Positions 1-8,732 are shown, counted from the first letter of the stretch. The stretch is DNA of 64,000 bases from CBDCFV01 sp965203835 (GCA_965203835.1 OZ241919.1:558001-622000), one strand, 5' to 3'. Numbers and translations are program-made. The notes: generated from the sequence alone by a model not told the origin.

Positions 1-16
1 TCCAGGAGGGACTTTT

Positions 17-475
17 TTGCCGCTAGTAGGAGTAGTAATGGGGAGCGCCACCGACGAGCCGGTGGTGAAAGATACCGTCAGCACCTTGGAGCAACTGGGA
101 GTTGACTACGAAGTCAGGGTCATGTCGGCTCACCGGACTCCTGAACGTGTTCAGGAATACGCCACTACCGCCCGCGAACGGGGCATAGAAGTGCTCATCG
201 CCGCTGCCGGCGGGTCGGCTGCCTTGGGGGGAGTATTGGCGTCCTGGACAACCATTCCGGTCATCGGCGTGCCGCTGGCTTCCAGCGAACTGAACGGCAT
301 GGACTCGCTTCTGGCCACCGCCCAGATGCCGCCGGGCATACCGGTGGCCTGCATGGCGGTCGGTTCCTGGGGAGCCAGGAACGCGGCCTTTTTCGCCGCT
401 GAAATCCTGGGGCTGAGACATGAAAACATAAGGCAGGCGTATGAGGCCTATAGACAGCAACTCCGGGAACGATAG
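17..475 (+). CDS. purE: N5-carboxyaminoimidazole ribonucleotide mutase PurE
   Basis: Converts N5-CAIR to CAIR in de novo purine synthesis in the cytoplasm. The 152-residue length is normal for class I PurE. Visible motifs are the phosphate-binding GSATDEP near residue 9, SAHRTPE at 37-43 carrying the catalytic His, the glycine-rich AAGGSAALGG near 63-72, and MDSLLATAQMPPG near 95-107. The start is a TTG, chosen because an AGGAGG ribosome-binding site lies at 4-9 with correct spacing and the next in-frame ATG would cut into the first beta strand. The gene overlaps the following HAD phosphatase by 35 bases, so the two are probably translated together. No PurK is seen next to it. Confidence 0.95.
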   Translation: MPLVGVVMGSATDEPVVKDTVSTLEQLGVDYEVRVMSAHRTPERVQEYATTARERGIEVLIAAAGGSAALGGVLASWTTIPVIGVPLASSELNGMDSLLATAQMPPGIPVACMAVGSWGARNAAFFAAEILGLRHENIRQAYEAYRQQLRER

Positions 476-1232
476 ACTCGCTCCGGCGGTGTTGACCGAC
501 TTCGACGACACCGCCGCGGAACAAAACGTTGCCGAGTTGCTTCTGCACAGGTTCGGGGACCCTACCTGGACCGACATCCGGGCACGGTTCCGGGAAGGCG
601 AGTTCACCCTGATCGAGTACCAGGAGATCGTCTTCCGGAACATCCTGGCCGATCGGGATATGATGCAGGATTATGTCAAGAACAACGCCAACCTGCGTCC
701 CTACTTTCGCGAGCTCTGGGACTACTGTCAGGGTAATGGTATTCCGTTGGCGGTCGTCAGCCAGGGCTTGGACTTTTACATCGAAGCCCTGTTGGAGAAG
801 GAAGGCTACCCCCTGCATCATTCCAGCGAAAGCCCCGTCGTCTCCCCCGCGCAGGCGGGGGCCGAGGGCAGCGGGAATCTCCTGGGGCCAAGCCCCCGGA
901 TTCCGGTCTATTCGGTGAATACCGACTTCACTCAAGACGGCATCATCTACGAGTACCGGTACATGAGGCCAGGCCACGAGCGCCAAGGCAACTCGAAAGG
1001 GCTGATCGTCGAAAAGTACCGGGACCAAGGTTATTACATCGTGTACGTCGGCGACGGCCACTCCGATTTTGAAGCCGGTGAAATGGCTGACCTGCTGTAC
1101 GCCCACCGGACCCTGGCTGAGGAGTGCAAACGGAAGCAGATACCTTTCCGCCCATTCAGTGACTTCGGAGATGTGCTCCGGGGGCTGGAGGAATTTTCCG
1201 CGGGCGGCCCCTCCTCCCGGTCTTCTCCATAG
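441..1232 (+). CDS. HAD-superfamily phosphatase, MtnX/PSP-like
   Basis: A 263-residue predicted cytoplasmic phosphatase. HAD motif I is DFDDT at residues 20-24, motif II is the Ser in VVSQG near 105-109, and motif IV is GDGHSDFE near 204-211. The layout resembles MtnX (2-hydroxy-3-keto-5-methylthiopentenyl-1-phosphate phosphatase) or phosphoserine phosphatase; the true substrate cannot be read from sequence. It starts inside purE. Odd feature: residues about 128-154 are low-complexity and are encoded by a copy of the REP-like repeat found elsewhere in this window, apparently inserted in frame between the SQG motif and the next strand. The enzyme may tolerate this as a surface loop. Confidence 0.7.
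   Translation: MRPIDSNSGNDRLAPAVLTDFDDTAAEQNVAELLLHRFGDPTWTDIRARFREGEFTLIEYQEIVFRNILADRDMMQDYVKNNANLRPYFRELWDYCQGNGIPLAVVSQGLDFYIEALLEKEGYPLHHSSESPVVSPAQAGAEGSGNLLGPSPRIPVYSVNTDFTQDGIIYEYRYMRPGHERQGNSKGLIVEKYRDQGYYIVYVGDGHSDFEAGEMADLLYAHRTLAEECKRKQIPFRPFSDFGDVLRGLEEFSAGGPSSRSSP
832..903. repeat. REP-like palindromic repeat inside the HAD phosphatase gene
   Basis: The core reads CCCCCGCGCAGGCGGGGG followed by a GGGAATCTCCTGGGG stretch. The second part matches the intergenic copy at 3612-3652. The element keeps the reading frame open and adds roughly 27 codons. Confidence 0.6.
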
Positions 1233-1314
1233 GAAAGGGGATATTCCAGCCACTTTGGATGAGGATTAGAGGACGTGCAGTGGACACTGGTTTACAAATC
1301 TTAGGAGGTATACG

Positions 1315-2670
1315 GTGATAGACCGGTATTCCCGGCCCGCGATGAAGTGGGTCTGGTCCGAGGAGAACAAGTACAACCTCTGGCTCAAGGTGGAGTTGGC
1401 GGTCTGTGAAGCTTGGGCGCAGGAAGGGGTCGTGCCGCAGGAAGACATGGCCAAGCTGCGGGCGGCCAAGTACAACCACAACCGCATGATGGAAATTCTG
1501 GCGACGGTCCGGCATGAGACCAACGCCTTCCTGACATCGGTGACCGAAGGCCTGGGGCCGGAAGGCCGGTGGCTCCACTTGGGGCTAACATCCTCCGACA
1601 AGCTTGACACCGCCTTAGGACTTCAACTTGTGGAAGCAGGAAACCTGCTGCTTCAGGATATGGACCAAGCCATCGCCGCCATTGAAAAGCAGGCCGTAAA
1701 ACACAAGGACACAGTAATGATGGGGCGTACCCACGGAGTCCATGCCGAACCCATCACCTTCGGACTCAAGATGGCCTTGTGGTGGGAAGAAATGCGCCGC
1801 CAGAGGGCGCGGTTGGTGGAGGCGCTGGAGACCGTTCGCGTCGGCAAGATTTCCGGCGCCGTCGGCACCCATGCCACCGTGCCTCCCTCGGTGGAAGATA
1901 AAGTATGCGAACAACTGGGGTTACAGGTGGCCGCGGTATCAAACCAGGTTGTCCAACGGGACCGGTACGCCCACTTCATCCTGACGCTGGCGTTAATCGC
2001 CGCTTCCCTGGAAAAGTTCGCCACCGAAATCCGTTCGTTGCAGCGCACCGAGATCCACGAGCTGGAGGAACCTTTCGACGAAGGTCAGAAAGGCTCCTCC
2101 TCGATGCCCCACAAGCGCAACCCGGAATTGGCCGAGCGCATTTGCGGCCTTGCCCGCTTGATCCGGGGTCACAGCGTCACCGCGTTGGAAAACGTTGCCC
2201 TCTGGGGGGAACGGGACATCAGCCACTCCTCGGCGGAACGTATAATCCTGCCGGACGCCTGTCTGGCCTTGGACTATATCCTGAGTATTTTCACCCGCGT
2301 CATGGACGACCTGCGGGTGTACCCTCAGAGAATGTGGGAGAATATAGAGAGCACTCAGGGCCTGATTTTCAGCCAGCGGGTGTTGCTGGCCCTGATTGAC
2401 AAAGGGATGGCCAGGGAGGACGCTTACGGCATCGTACAGCGGAACGCCATGTCGGGTTGGGACGACGGCAAGGACTTCCGGCAGCTTATCGAGTCCGACA
2501 AAGACGCTTCGGGTTACTTGTCGGAAGCCGAGATGCGTGAACTTTTCGACTACAGCTATTACACTCGCTACGTAGACGACACCTTTGAGCGGCTGGGACT
2601 GCTGGCTGCCAAGGCGGCCCCCCACTGTCATTCCCGCGCAGGCGGGAATCCACAAGGGGCAGGGGTTTAG
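1315..2670 (+). CDS. purB: Adenylosuccinate lyase PurB
   Basis: Cleaves SAICAR to AICAR and adenylosuccinate to AMP, so it acts twice in purine synthesis. The family signature GSSSMPHKRNPE lies near residues 261-272 and contains the catalytic Ser of the flexible loop. The TGRTHGVHAEP-type segment (MGRTHGVHAEPITFG) near 137-151 carries the other active-site His. The start is GTG at 1315, with an AGGAGG site at 1303-1308. Length is 451 residues, slightly long for the family: the last 15 or so residues (CHSRAGGNPQGAGV) come from a REP-like repeat that replaced the native end. It lies between purE and purC in the same orientation. Confidence 0.95.
   Translation: MIDRYSRPAMKWVWSEENKYNLWLKVELAVCEAWAQEGVVPQEDMAKLRAAKYNHNRMMEILATVRHETNAFLTSVTEGLGPEGRWLHLGLTSSDKLDTALGLQLVEAGNLLLQDMDQAIAAIEKQAVKHKDTVMMGRTHGVHAEPITFGLKMALWWEEMRRQRARLVEALETVRVGKISGAVGTHATVPPSVEDKVCEQLGLQVAAVSNQVVQRDRYAHFILTLALIAASLEKFATEIRSLQRTEIHELEEPFDEGQKGSSSMPHKRNPELAERICGLARLIRGHSVTALENVALWGERDISHSSAERIILPDACLALDYILSIFTRVMDDLRVYPQRMWENIESTQGLIFSQRVLLALIDKGMAREDAYGIVQRNAMSGWDDGKDFRQLIESDKDASGYLSEAEMRELFDYSYYTRYVDDTFERLGLLAAKAAPHCHSRAGGNPQGAGV
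2628..2668. repeat. REP-like repeat forming the purB 3' end
   Basis: Palindromic core ATTCCCGCGCAGGCGGGAAT, the same family as the copies at 832-903, 3612-3652 and 12566-12600. It supplies the final codons and stop of purB, so the repeat fixes where translation ends. Confidence 0.75.
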
Positions 2671-2704
2671 GACTGCTCCAATCACAGGATACAGAGGGAC
2701 ACGA

Positions 2705-3601
2705 ATGATAACGCAAACCGAACTGCCTAACTTTCTTCACCGCGGCAAGGTCCGCGACACCTACACTATTGACGACAACCTGCTGTTGATGGTCACCACC
2801 GACCGTATCTCGGCCTTTGACGTGGTGCTGCCCACCGGCATCCCGGAGAAAGGGCGGGTGCTCACGAAAATATCATCGTTCTGGTTCGACAAGACCAAGC
2901 ACTTGGTCCCCAACCACTTGGTCGCTCTGGGCGACGCTCCCCAAGCCAAGTCGCTGGCCGGGGGCAGTTCTCTCATAGCGGACCTTCCCGAAGAAATTGG
3001 ACGGCAGTCCATGATAGTCAAGAAGGCCCAGCGCATCGACATCGAGTGCGTAGTCCGCGGCTATATCACCGGCTCGGCCTGGTCCGAGTATCGCCGTCAA
3101 GGCACCGTGTCGGGGCAGCCCATGCCCGAGGGACTGCTCGAAGGCCAAGCCTTCCCGGAGCCGCTGTTCACGCCGACCACCAAGGCCGAAGAAGGGCACG
3201 ATGAAAACATGTCCCATCAAGAGGTGGTAGACATGGTGGGCGCGGAGATGGCCCAACGTCTGGAGGACCTCACCATAGCTGTCTACCGGTTCGGACACGA
3301 CTATGCAAAGGAGCGCGGCGTCATATTGGCGGACACCAAGATGGAGTTCGGCCTCCTCGATGACGAGTTGATCCTGATAGACGAACTGCTCACTCCCGAC
3401 TCCAGCCGGTTCTGGGACCCCGAGGGTTACGAGTTGGGGCGCACTCCTCCCAGCTTCGACAAACAGTTCGTGCGCGACTGGTTGACCGATCAAGGATGGG
3501 ACCGGGAGCCTCCGGCCCCCGAATTGCCGGATGATATCGTGGCCCGGACCACCGAGCGTTACCTGGAAGCCTACCAACGAATAACCGGAGAGCAACTCTA
3601 A
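2705..3601 (+). CDS. purC: SAICAR synthetase PurC
   Basis: Ligates aspartate to CAIR with ATP, giving SAICAR, the substrate of the upstream PurB. The 298-residue product starts with the usual LPNFLHRGKVRDTY strand containing the GKVRD nucleotide-binding motif. It continues with DRISAFDVVLP, the IDIECVVRGYITGSAW block near 110-125, and the DTKMEFG motif near 215-221. The ATG at 2705 is preferred over upstream in-frame starts that would overlap purB, because the conserved family begins a few residues before HRGKVRD. A GAGGGA stretch just upstream can serve as the ribosome-binding site. Length agrees with the long bacterial and eukaryote-like PurC class. Confidence 0.95.
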   Translation: MITQTELPNFLHRGKVRDTYTIDDNLLLMVTTDRISAFDVVLPTGIPEKGRVLTKISSFWFDKTKHLVPNHLVALGDAPQAKSLAGGSSLIADLPEEIGRQSMIVKKAQRIDIECVVRGYITGSAWSEYRRQGTVSGQPMPEGLLEGQAFPEPLFTPTTKAEEGHDENMSHQEVVDMVGAEMAQRLEDLTIAVYRFGHDYAKERGVILADTKMEFGLLDDELILIDELLTPDSSRFWDPEGYELGRTPPSFDKQFVRDWLTDQGWDREPPAPELPDDIVARTTERYLEAYQRITGEQL

Positions 3602-3611
3602 CGGACCCCCA

Positions 3612-3652
3612 ACGTCATTCCCGCGAAGGCGGGAATCTCCTGGGGGCAAGGT
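3612..3652. repeat. REP-like palindromic repeat, intergenic copy
   Basis: CGTCATTCCCGCGAAGGCGG followed by GAATCTCCTGGGGGCAAGG. This is the cleanest copy of the repeat in the window and lies between purC and the DUF3105 gene. It can fold into a short GC hairpin. Confidence 0.75.
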
Positions 3653-3659
3653 TGATACA

Positions 3660-4361
3660 TTGCCTGAGTCCAGACATCGACGACGACGCGGCCGGCAAGT
3701 ACGCAGGGACCAGAGGTCCGCTGCGGCCGCCGCCATAGCCCGCCCACGCAGAGGGAAGTGGACCCCTCGGCGGATCATGTACGTGACCGCTTCCGCCGTG
3801 ATCGCAATACTGGTTATCGCGGGGTTCGCAGCCGCCGACTTTGTGAATACTGGCCGACCCGCCGCCGCAGGCGGACTGGGAGACAGCCGTCAATACGTGG
3901 AAGGTGTTGGGGACATGCAACCAATAATGGCCACTTGGAACCATGTGCCGACCGGGCAGAGCGTGGCCTACAACTCCACACCACCCACCTCTGGCGACCA
4001 TTGGGACCGTTGGGCAAATTGTGGCTTCTATGAGGATGGCCTCCCGGACGAGCGCATAGTCCACAACCTGGAACATGGCAATATCGTGGTCAGCTACAAC
4101 CTGCCGCCGGAAGGCGTCAGCCAACTCAAGGCGTTTATGGATGACTTTGACATGGCCCCGACCTGGGCGGTTACCCGGTTCTACAACGAGATCCCTGAAA
4201 ACACCGTTGCTTTGTCGGTGTGGGGTGTGCTGGACACCATGCAAGGCGTGGACGAAGACCGGATAGAGAGGTTCTTCCGCACCTACGCAGGTACCATGGG
4301 ACCTGAATTCCCCAACGGCGCCCCTTGCACCGCTCCGGGTATCACCACCGGCTCTCGCTGA
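3660..4361 (+). CDS. DUF3105 membrane-anchored protein
   Basis: A 233-residue protein with a strongly basic N-terminus (many Arg in residues 5-37), one predicted membrane segment near 40-60 and an exported domain. The domain matches DUF3105 by its YNSTPPTSGDHW motif near 102-113 and HNLEHGNIVVSY near 135-146, where His residues are regularly spaced. The function of DUF3105 is unknown; the conserved His pattern would suit metal binding, which is inference. The TTG start at 3660 is weak. An ATG at 3777 lies at the edge of the membrane segment and is an alternative that would remove the basic tail. It sits within the purine block but has no known link to it. Confidence 0.65.
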   Translation: MPESRHRRRRGRQVRRDQRSAAAAAIARPRRGKWTPRRIMYVTASAVIAILVIAGFAAADFVNTGRPAAAGGLGDSRQYVEGVGDMQPIMATWNHVPTGQSVAYNSTPPTSGDHWDRWANCGFYEDGLPDERIVHNLEHGNIVVSYNLPPEGVSQLKAFMDDFDMAPTWAVTRFYNEIPENTVALSVWGVLDTMQGVDEDRIERFFRTYAGTMGPEFPNGAPCTAPGITTGSR

Positions 4362-4398
4362 CCGCGAACCCAACCAAGCCTTTGAGTGCGGCAATATT

Positions 4399-4650
4399 TT
4401 GTACTTGGCTCGGGTGTACATTACGCTGAAGCCCACCGTCAACGACCCGCAGGGCCTGACGGTATTGTCCACGTTGCAGACCCTCGGTTTCTCCTCGGCC
4501 CAGGACGTCCGGGTTGGCAAGTACTTGGAGGTCCGCGTCGACTGCGCCGACCATTCCGACGCGGAGACCCAGGTCAGCAAAATGTGCCACGACCTGCTGG
4601 CCAATCCCGTGATCGAAGAGTTCCGTTTCGACCTTGAGAAGGAAAGTTAG
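4399..4650 (+). CDS. purS: Phosphoribosylformylglycinamidine synthase subunit PurS
   Basis: An 83-residue small subunit that bridges PurL and PurQ in the FGAR amidotransferase complex. The sequence begins ARVYITLKPTVNDPQG, the hallmark of PurS, and contains VRVGKYLEV in the middle and a C-terminal NPVIEEFRF strand. The start appears to be TTG at 4399 because the conserved protein begins there and no ATG is available. Neither purQ nor purL follows, although these usually sit directly downstream; they must lie elsewhere. The next gene starts 13 bases after its stop. Confidence 0.92.
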   Translation: MYLARVYITLKPTVNDPQGLTVLSTLQTLGFSSAQDVRVGKYLEVRVDCADHSDAETQVSKMCHDLLANPVIEEFRFDLEKES

Positions 4651-4662
4651 GAGGGACGTATC

Positions 4663-5658
4663 ATGACAACCGGCAACAATCAGACCTACGTCTACGTTGG
4701 CGCTGAAAGCAGCGGCCTGTACCGCTTGGCGCCCGGTTCCGACCAGTGGGAGGAACTGACCAACGGGCTGCCCGCCAACCCCATCGTTCCCGGTGTCGCC
4801 GTTCATCCCGACAACCCTGAAGTAGTGTTCGCCGGCACCCAGAACGGTCCCTACCGCAGCACCGACCGCGGCAATCACTGGGAGCGCATGGACTATCCTG
4901 ACAACGGCGAGCCGGTATGGTCGTTCCTGTTCCGCCCCGGCGACCCCAGCATCATGTATCTCGGCACGGCGCCCGGCCAGATATACCGCAGTTCCAACAG
5001 CGGCGAGGCTTGGGAAAAACTCAACGCCACCATGGGTTCAAACGAGTGTGTCATGGGCTTCCCCACCAGGGTCATCGCCCTTGCCGCCGACCCCAGCCAT
5101 CCGGACGAGCTTTACGCTGGGTTGGAGGTGGCCGGCGTGATTCGCAGTTCCGACGGCGGCGACAGTTGGGAAGAAATCACCGGCTCGCTGGCCCCCGCCG
5201 AGGGCACGCTTGACCTCCACGGCGTCCAGTGCAGCGGTTCGTCTCCCGGCACGGTGTACATCACCACCCGCATGGGGCCGTTCATCGGCCCGGACCGAGG
5301 GCGGGAATGGGTGCCGGTGGACTTTGGCCAGTTTTCCCCCATCACCTACACCCGCGACCTGAGGGTTGCGCCCAACGACCCCAACACCATGTTCGTCTCC
5401 ATTGGAGCCGCCGCCCGCAGCTCTCAAGGCGCCTTGTACCGCACCCGCGACCTGTTCCAGACCTTCGAGCGCGTGGACCGCGACATTGCGCCAACCGCCA
5501 CCATGATGGCCGTAGGCGTTGACCCCCGCGCTCCCGGACACATCTACTGCATCGCCCGGGACGGCCAGGTCTTCGGAACGCTGGACGACGGCGCCAGTTG
5601 GACTACTTACAACCTGCCTGACAAGGCAAAAGAACTTCGGGGACTGGCGGTTGGGTGA
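4663..5658 (+). CDS. BNR/VPS10-type beta-propeller repeat protein
   Basis: A 331-residue protein with repeated Asp-box (BNR) motifs of the form S-x-D-x-G-x-x-W: STDRGNHWE, SSNSGEAWE, SSDGGDSWE and a degenerate copy near the end (LDDGASWT). These repeats form the blades of sialidase- or sortilin-like propellers. No signal peptide or membrane segment is evident, so it may be cytoplasmic. The ATG is preceded by TAGGAGGGA. It probably shares a transcript with purS and the following SMP-30-like gene. No enzymatic residues are recognisable and the substrate is unknown. Confidence 0.75.
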   Translation: MTTGNNQTYVYVGAESSGLYRLAPGSDQWEELTNGLPANPIVPGVAVHPDNPEVVFAGTQNGPYRSTDRGNHWERMDYPDNGEPVWSFLFRPGDPSIMYLGTAPGQIYRSSNSGEAWEKLNATMGSNECVMGFPTRVIALAADPSHPDELYAGLEVAGVIRSSDGGDSWEEITGSLAPAEGTLDLHGVQCSGSSPGTVYITTRMGPFIGPDRGREWVPVDFGQFSPITYTRDLRVAPNDPNTMFVSIGAAARSSQGALYRTRDLFQTFERVDRDIAPTATMMAVGVDPRAPGHIYCIARDGQVFGTLDDGASWTTYNLPDKAKELRGLAVG

Positions 5659-5712
5659 TTGGCGATGGACTCCAGCCGGATTGAAATCAGCCTGACGTAA
5701 AGGAGGCCCCCA

Positions 5713-6606
5713 ATGCCCATCGAGCAAGTATCCTCTGAGTTGGCGCGCATAGTATCCCCGGACACGCCTGTGGAACAACTCGCCGACGGCTACGGTAACG
5801 AAAACGGCCCCGCCGAGGGGCCATTGTGGTGGAAAGAGGGTGGCTACCTCTTGTTCAGCGACATCGGCAACAATCGCCGCATCAAATGGAGCGCCGGGGA
5901 AGGCGTCAGCGTGTTCCAGGAGCCAACCGGCTACGCCAACGGCCTTACCAGGGACCTTCAGGGAAGGCTGGTCGCTTGCGATCGTACTCCCAGCGTGCGC
6001 CGCACCGAGCCTGACGGCAGCACCACTGTCGTCGCTAACAGCTATCAAGGCCGCAGCATAAACCGGCCCAACGACGTGGTGGTCAAGTCGGACGGGAGCA
6101 TCTACTTCACCGACCCGGGAGCGCCCGCGCCGGGCATGGCCCTGGACTTTTCCGGCGTTTACCGGGTCTCGGCAGACTTGGGCACGCTGACGTTGTTGCT
6201 GAAGGACTGCGTCGTGCCCAACGGGCTGGCCTTCTCTCCCGACGAAAGCATTCTCTACGTCAATGACACCCGCCGGATGCACATCAGGGCATTCGACGTG
6301 CAACCCAACGGCACCCTGGCGTTGGCCAGCGACCGGGTCTTCTGCAACGTAACCGGCTCCGGCCCGGGCTTCCCCGACGGGATGAAGGTGGACTCGGAAG
6401 GCAACGTCTACTGCGGCGGCTCCGGCGGCATCTGGATCATCGACCCTGATGGCAACCACCTCGGCACCATCGTCCACGGAGCAACCGAGACCACTAACGT
6501 GGCCTTCGGCGGCGACGACTGGAAGACCCTCTACTTCACCACTTGGCACACCATCGGCAGGGTCCAGTTGAACGTTCCGGGCATCCCCGTGCCGGTTGGG
6601 GGGTAG
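5713..6606 (+). CDS. SMP-30/gluconolactonase/LRE family protein
   Basis: A 297-residue six-bladed propeller of the SMP-30/gluconolaconase type, which usually hydrolyses sugar or aromatic lactones with a divalent metal. Evidence is the EGPLWW motif near residue 36 (metal-binding Glu), INRPNDVVVKSDGSIYFTD near 117-135 with the conserved Asn and Asp, PNGLAFSPDE near 172-181, and PDGMKVDSEGNVY near 219-231. An AAAGGAGG site precedes the ATG. The preceding gene encodes another propeller, so the two may be processed or expressed together. The precise substrate is unknown. Confidence 0.82.
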   Translation: MPIEQVSSELARIVSPDTPVEQLADGYGNENGPAEGPLWWKEGGYLLFSDIGNNRRIKWSAGEGVSVFQEPTGYANGLTRDLQGRLVACDRTPSVRRTEPDGSTTVVANSYQGRSINRPNDVVVKSDGSIYFTDPGAPAPGMALDFSGVYRVSADLGTLTLLLKDCVVPNGLAFSPDESILYVNDTRRMHIRAFDVQPNGTLALASDRVFCNVTGSGPGFPDGMKVDSEGNVYCGGSGGIWIIDPDGNHLGTIVHGATETTNVAFGGDDWKTLYFTTWHTIGRVQLNVPGIPVPVGG

Positions 6607-6616
6607 TTGCAAGAAA

Positions 6617-6868
6617 ATGCGCGAAGTTACAGACGAAGAAGCCAAGGCACAATTATCAAAATTGCTTCAGGCGGTAGAACAAGGGGAGATGGTTAGCATC
6701 ACTCGGAACGGCGAAACGATTGCTCACTTGGTCCCCGACCTTACCCCGGAACAGATAGCTCGCAAAGTGGGGGTAGCCCAATTTTTGAAATGGCGCGCCA
6801 CCCGGAAGCCGACCGGTATGACCACCGAGGAAATAATTGCGTTGGTTCGTGAGAGCCGCCCATTCTGA
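6617..6868 (+). CDS. Phd/YefM-type antitoxin
   Basis: An 83-residue protein with the Phd/YefM N-terminal fold: EVTDEEAKAQLSKLLQAVEQGE followed by VSITRNGETIAHLVP. The ATG at 6617 fits the family start; an upstream TTG would extend it into the SMP-30 gene. It should bind its own promoter through the N-terminus and neutralise the PIN toxin that follows through the C-terminus. The stop codon overlaps the start region of the toxin. Confidence 0.85.
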   Translation: MREVTDEEAKAQLSKLLQAVEQGEMVSITRNGETIAHLVPDLTPEQIARKVGVAQFLKWRATRKPTGMTTEEIIALVRESRPF

Positions 6869-7272
6869 ATCCCATCGTCATTGATGCCTCGGTCACGGTT
6901 TCTTGGGTTCTCGATGATGAATTCGATCCCTTGGCTTACGCCGCAATGCACTGTGTAGAAGATGGCGGCGGAATAGTTCCTCAGTTATGGCATTACGAGG
7001 TGCACAACTCTCTCCTTATCGCGGAAAGGCGGGGCCGGAGTTCAATCAACGCCACCCAGGATGGTTTAGACCGCATTAGAGGTTTGCATATAATCTCAGA
7101 CTTGGAAACGGATTTCCAAGCAACATTGGACCTTGCACGAGCACACCGCCTGTCTTTTTACGACGCCTTGTACTTGGAACTTGCTTTAAGGCGCAACTTG
7201 TTGCTCGCAACGTTAGACAGAGCGTTGGCCCGCGCCGCAGCCGCGTCCGGGCTGTTACTGCCGACGACTTAA
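6865..7272 (+). CDS. VapC-like PIN-domain ribonuclease toxin
   Basis: A predicted PIN-domain ribonuclease paired with the preceding antitoxin. Reading upstream in frame from the first conventional start (TTG at 6931) gives VIDASVTVSWVLDDE, the canonical first strand of PIN domains with the first catalytic Asp. The real start must therefore lie earlier, most likely CTG at 6865 or ATT at 6862, overlapping the antitoxin stop; no ATG, GTG or TTG is available there. Other expected acidic residues are the Glu in HYEVHN, the Asp in SFYDALY and the Asp in LATLDRAL. Total is about 135 residues, normal for VapC. The non-standard start may keep toxin output low. Confidence 0.8.
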   Translation: MNPIVIDASVTVSWVLDDEFDPLAYAAMHCVEDGGGIVPQLWHYEVHNSLLIAERRGRSSINATQDGLDRIRGLHIISDLETDFQATLDLARAHRLSFYDALYLELALRRNLLLATLDRALARAAAASGLLLPTT

Positions 7273-7418
7273 CCTCCAAACTTGCTCCCAATTCCATCGG
7301 TTCTTCATAATTCCTCCACACTATTCGTGTCCAATATTCGCAACAGTCCAAGCCGATTTCCCATTGGTGAAGCTGTCATAGTCCACTCTATCGATACGGC
7401 ATGGAGTAAAAGAGAACG

Positions 7419-8657
7419 ATGTTAATTGGACTTATCGCCGGCGCCATAGCCGCGATTGTGGCGGCGTTGGTGTCGCTGCCGCTGCATTCCCCGCTGGACC
7501 TGGTTTTCAACACACTGACCGTCACCTTGGCGTCGCTGGCGGTGGGCTTGATCGCCGGGCTGCTGTGGACCGGCTTGGCCGCCAACCCTCGCAGGCCCCT
7601 GCTCTACGGGAGTACGTTGGCCTCCCTGTTCATCATCGTCGTGGTCATAGCAATCATCGGCAACCTGTGGCTGGAACGCTTTCTGTCCTTCATCCTGCCG
7701 CTGGCAGTCATCGTTTTCGCCCTGTGCGGAGGCCTGACGCCGCTCCTCCAACGCCTGCCAGCGCCGGGAAACCGATGGGCCGCCGCGGTCATGGTGATTG
7801 CGTGCCTCGGACTGGGAGTTGGTCTTGCGGGCCAGGGCGACACTCAGAGCGGCGACCTGTCCCTCCCGGCACGGGCGGAGACGACATCCACTCCTGTAGC
7901 TAGTCTGCCCACTCCGGAACCTACCCAAGCGCCTACTACTGCCCCGGAGCCGACTGCAACGACTCCGGCAGTAACAAAATCAGGCGAGACGACATCCATG
8001 GCGGCAACATCAAGTCCCACGCCTGCGGTGACAGAGACTACCGCCGCTACACCTATTCCCGAAACCGCGACGCCAACGCCTGCGATGACAGCGGCTCCCA
8101 GTCCCGCTGCCGACCCAACTCCCGCCGGTGCCGAGCAACCGGCAGGCGCAGTCCGTTATGTAGTCGGCGAAGGTTCGGAAATCACTTTCACCGTCGGCGA
8201 ACAGTTGACCCGTCTGCCCACGCCCATCGAAGCCGTTATGCGTACCGAAAACCTGTCCGGGGAAATCAACATCGAAGGGGAGCCGTCCACCATTCAAGTG
8301 GATCTGCACTCCCTGGCCAGTGACCAGCAGTACCGCGACCGTTACGTCCAACGGCGTATGTTTCCCGAACATCCCACCGCGACCTTTACGGTGAGTCCCA
8401 TCGCCGAACTTCCTCCTGAATTCGAAAGCGGCGACACTTTCAGTCATCAAGTGGACGGAACCCTGGACCTGAACGGCCAGGACTTTCCTATCTCCTTCGA
8501 TCTGGAAGTCCGCAACGACGGCGACGTGCTGAACGTGCTGGGCCGCACCGTGTTCACTTGGGACCAGCTTCAAATCCCGGTGCCCACCGCCCGCTCGGTG
8601 GTGTGGGTCGAAGACGAAGTGGACGTTCAGGTGCTGCTGGTGGCGCAGCGGCGGTAG
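7419..8657 (+). CDS. Multi-pass membrane protein with C-terminal YceI-like domain
   Basis: A 412-residue fusion. The N-terminal 140 residues contain about five hydrophobic segments (near 2-22, 27-52, 62-82, 85-105 and 117-137). A Pro/Thr/Ala-rich linker follows (about 150-245) with repeated TPTPA-type motifs, then a YceI domain (about 247-412). The YceI part shows SEITFTVGEQL, RDRYVQRRMFP and FPEHPTATFTVSPI, the last being typical of this lipocalin-like fold, which binds isoprenoids in known members. The domain is probably displayed outside the membrane. The role is unknown. The ATG is preceded by a purine-rich AGAGAA stretch. Confidence 0.75.
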   Translation: MLIGLIAGAIAAIVAALVSLPLHSPLDLVFNTLTVTLASLAVGLIAGLLWTGLAANPRRPLLYGSTLASLFIIVVVIAIIGNLWLERFLSFILPLAVIVFALCGGLTPLLQRLPAPGNRWAAAVMVIACLGLGVGLAGQGDTQSGDLSLPARAETTSTPVASLPTPEPTQAPTTAPEPTATTPAVTKSGETTSMAATSSPTPAVTETTAATPIPETATPTPAMTAAPSPAADPTPAGAEQPAGAVRYVVGEGSEITFTVGEQLTRLPTPIEAVMRTENLSGEINIEGEPSTIQVDLHSLASDQQYRDRYVQRRMFPEHPTATFTVSPIAELPPEFESGDTFSHQVDGTLDLNGQDFPISFDLEVRNDGDVLNVLGRTVFTWDQLQIPVPTARSVVWVEDEVDVQVLLVAQRR

Positions 8658-8732
8658 GGGTTGCCTTTCTTGGCTATAATGTCCTTCATGACAATCAGCC
8701 TGACCCGGGAAATGTATGTTTAGGGAGGGTCC

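Noticed and set aside
5038..6645. A 535-codon open frame on the minus strand
   Set aside because: It lies opposite the beta-propeller and SMP-30 genes, has no start signal and has a composition typical of antisense to GC-rich coding DNA.
8676..8681. TATAAT just before the first GMC gene
   Set aside because: No acceptable -35 hexamer at 16-18 bases upstream, so a promoter cannot be supported.
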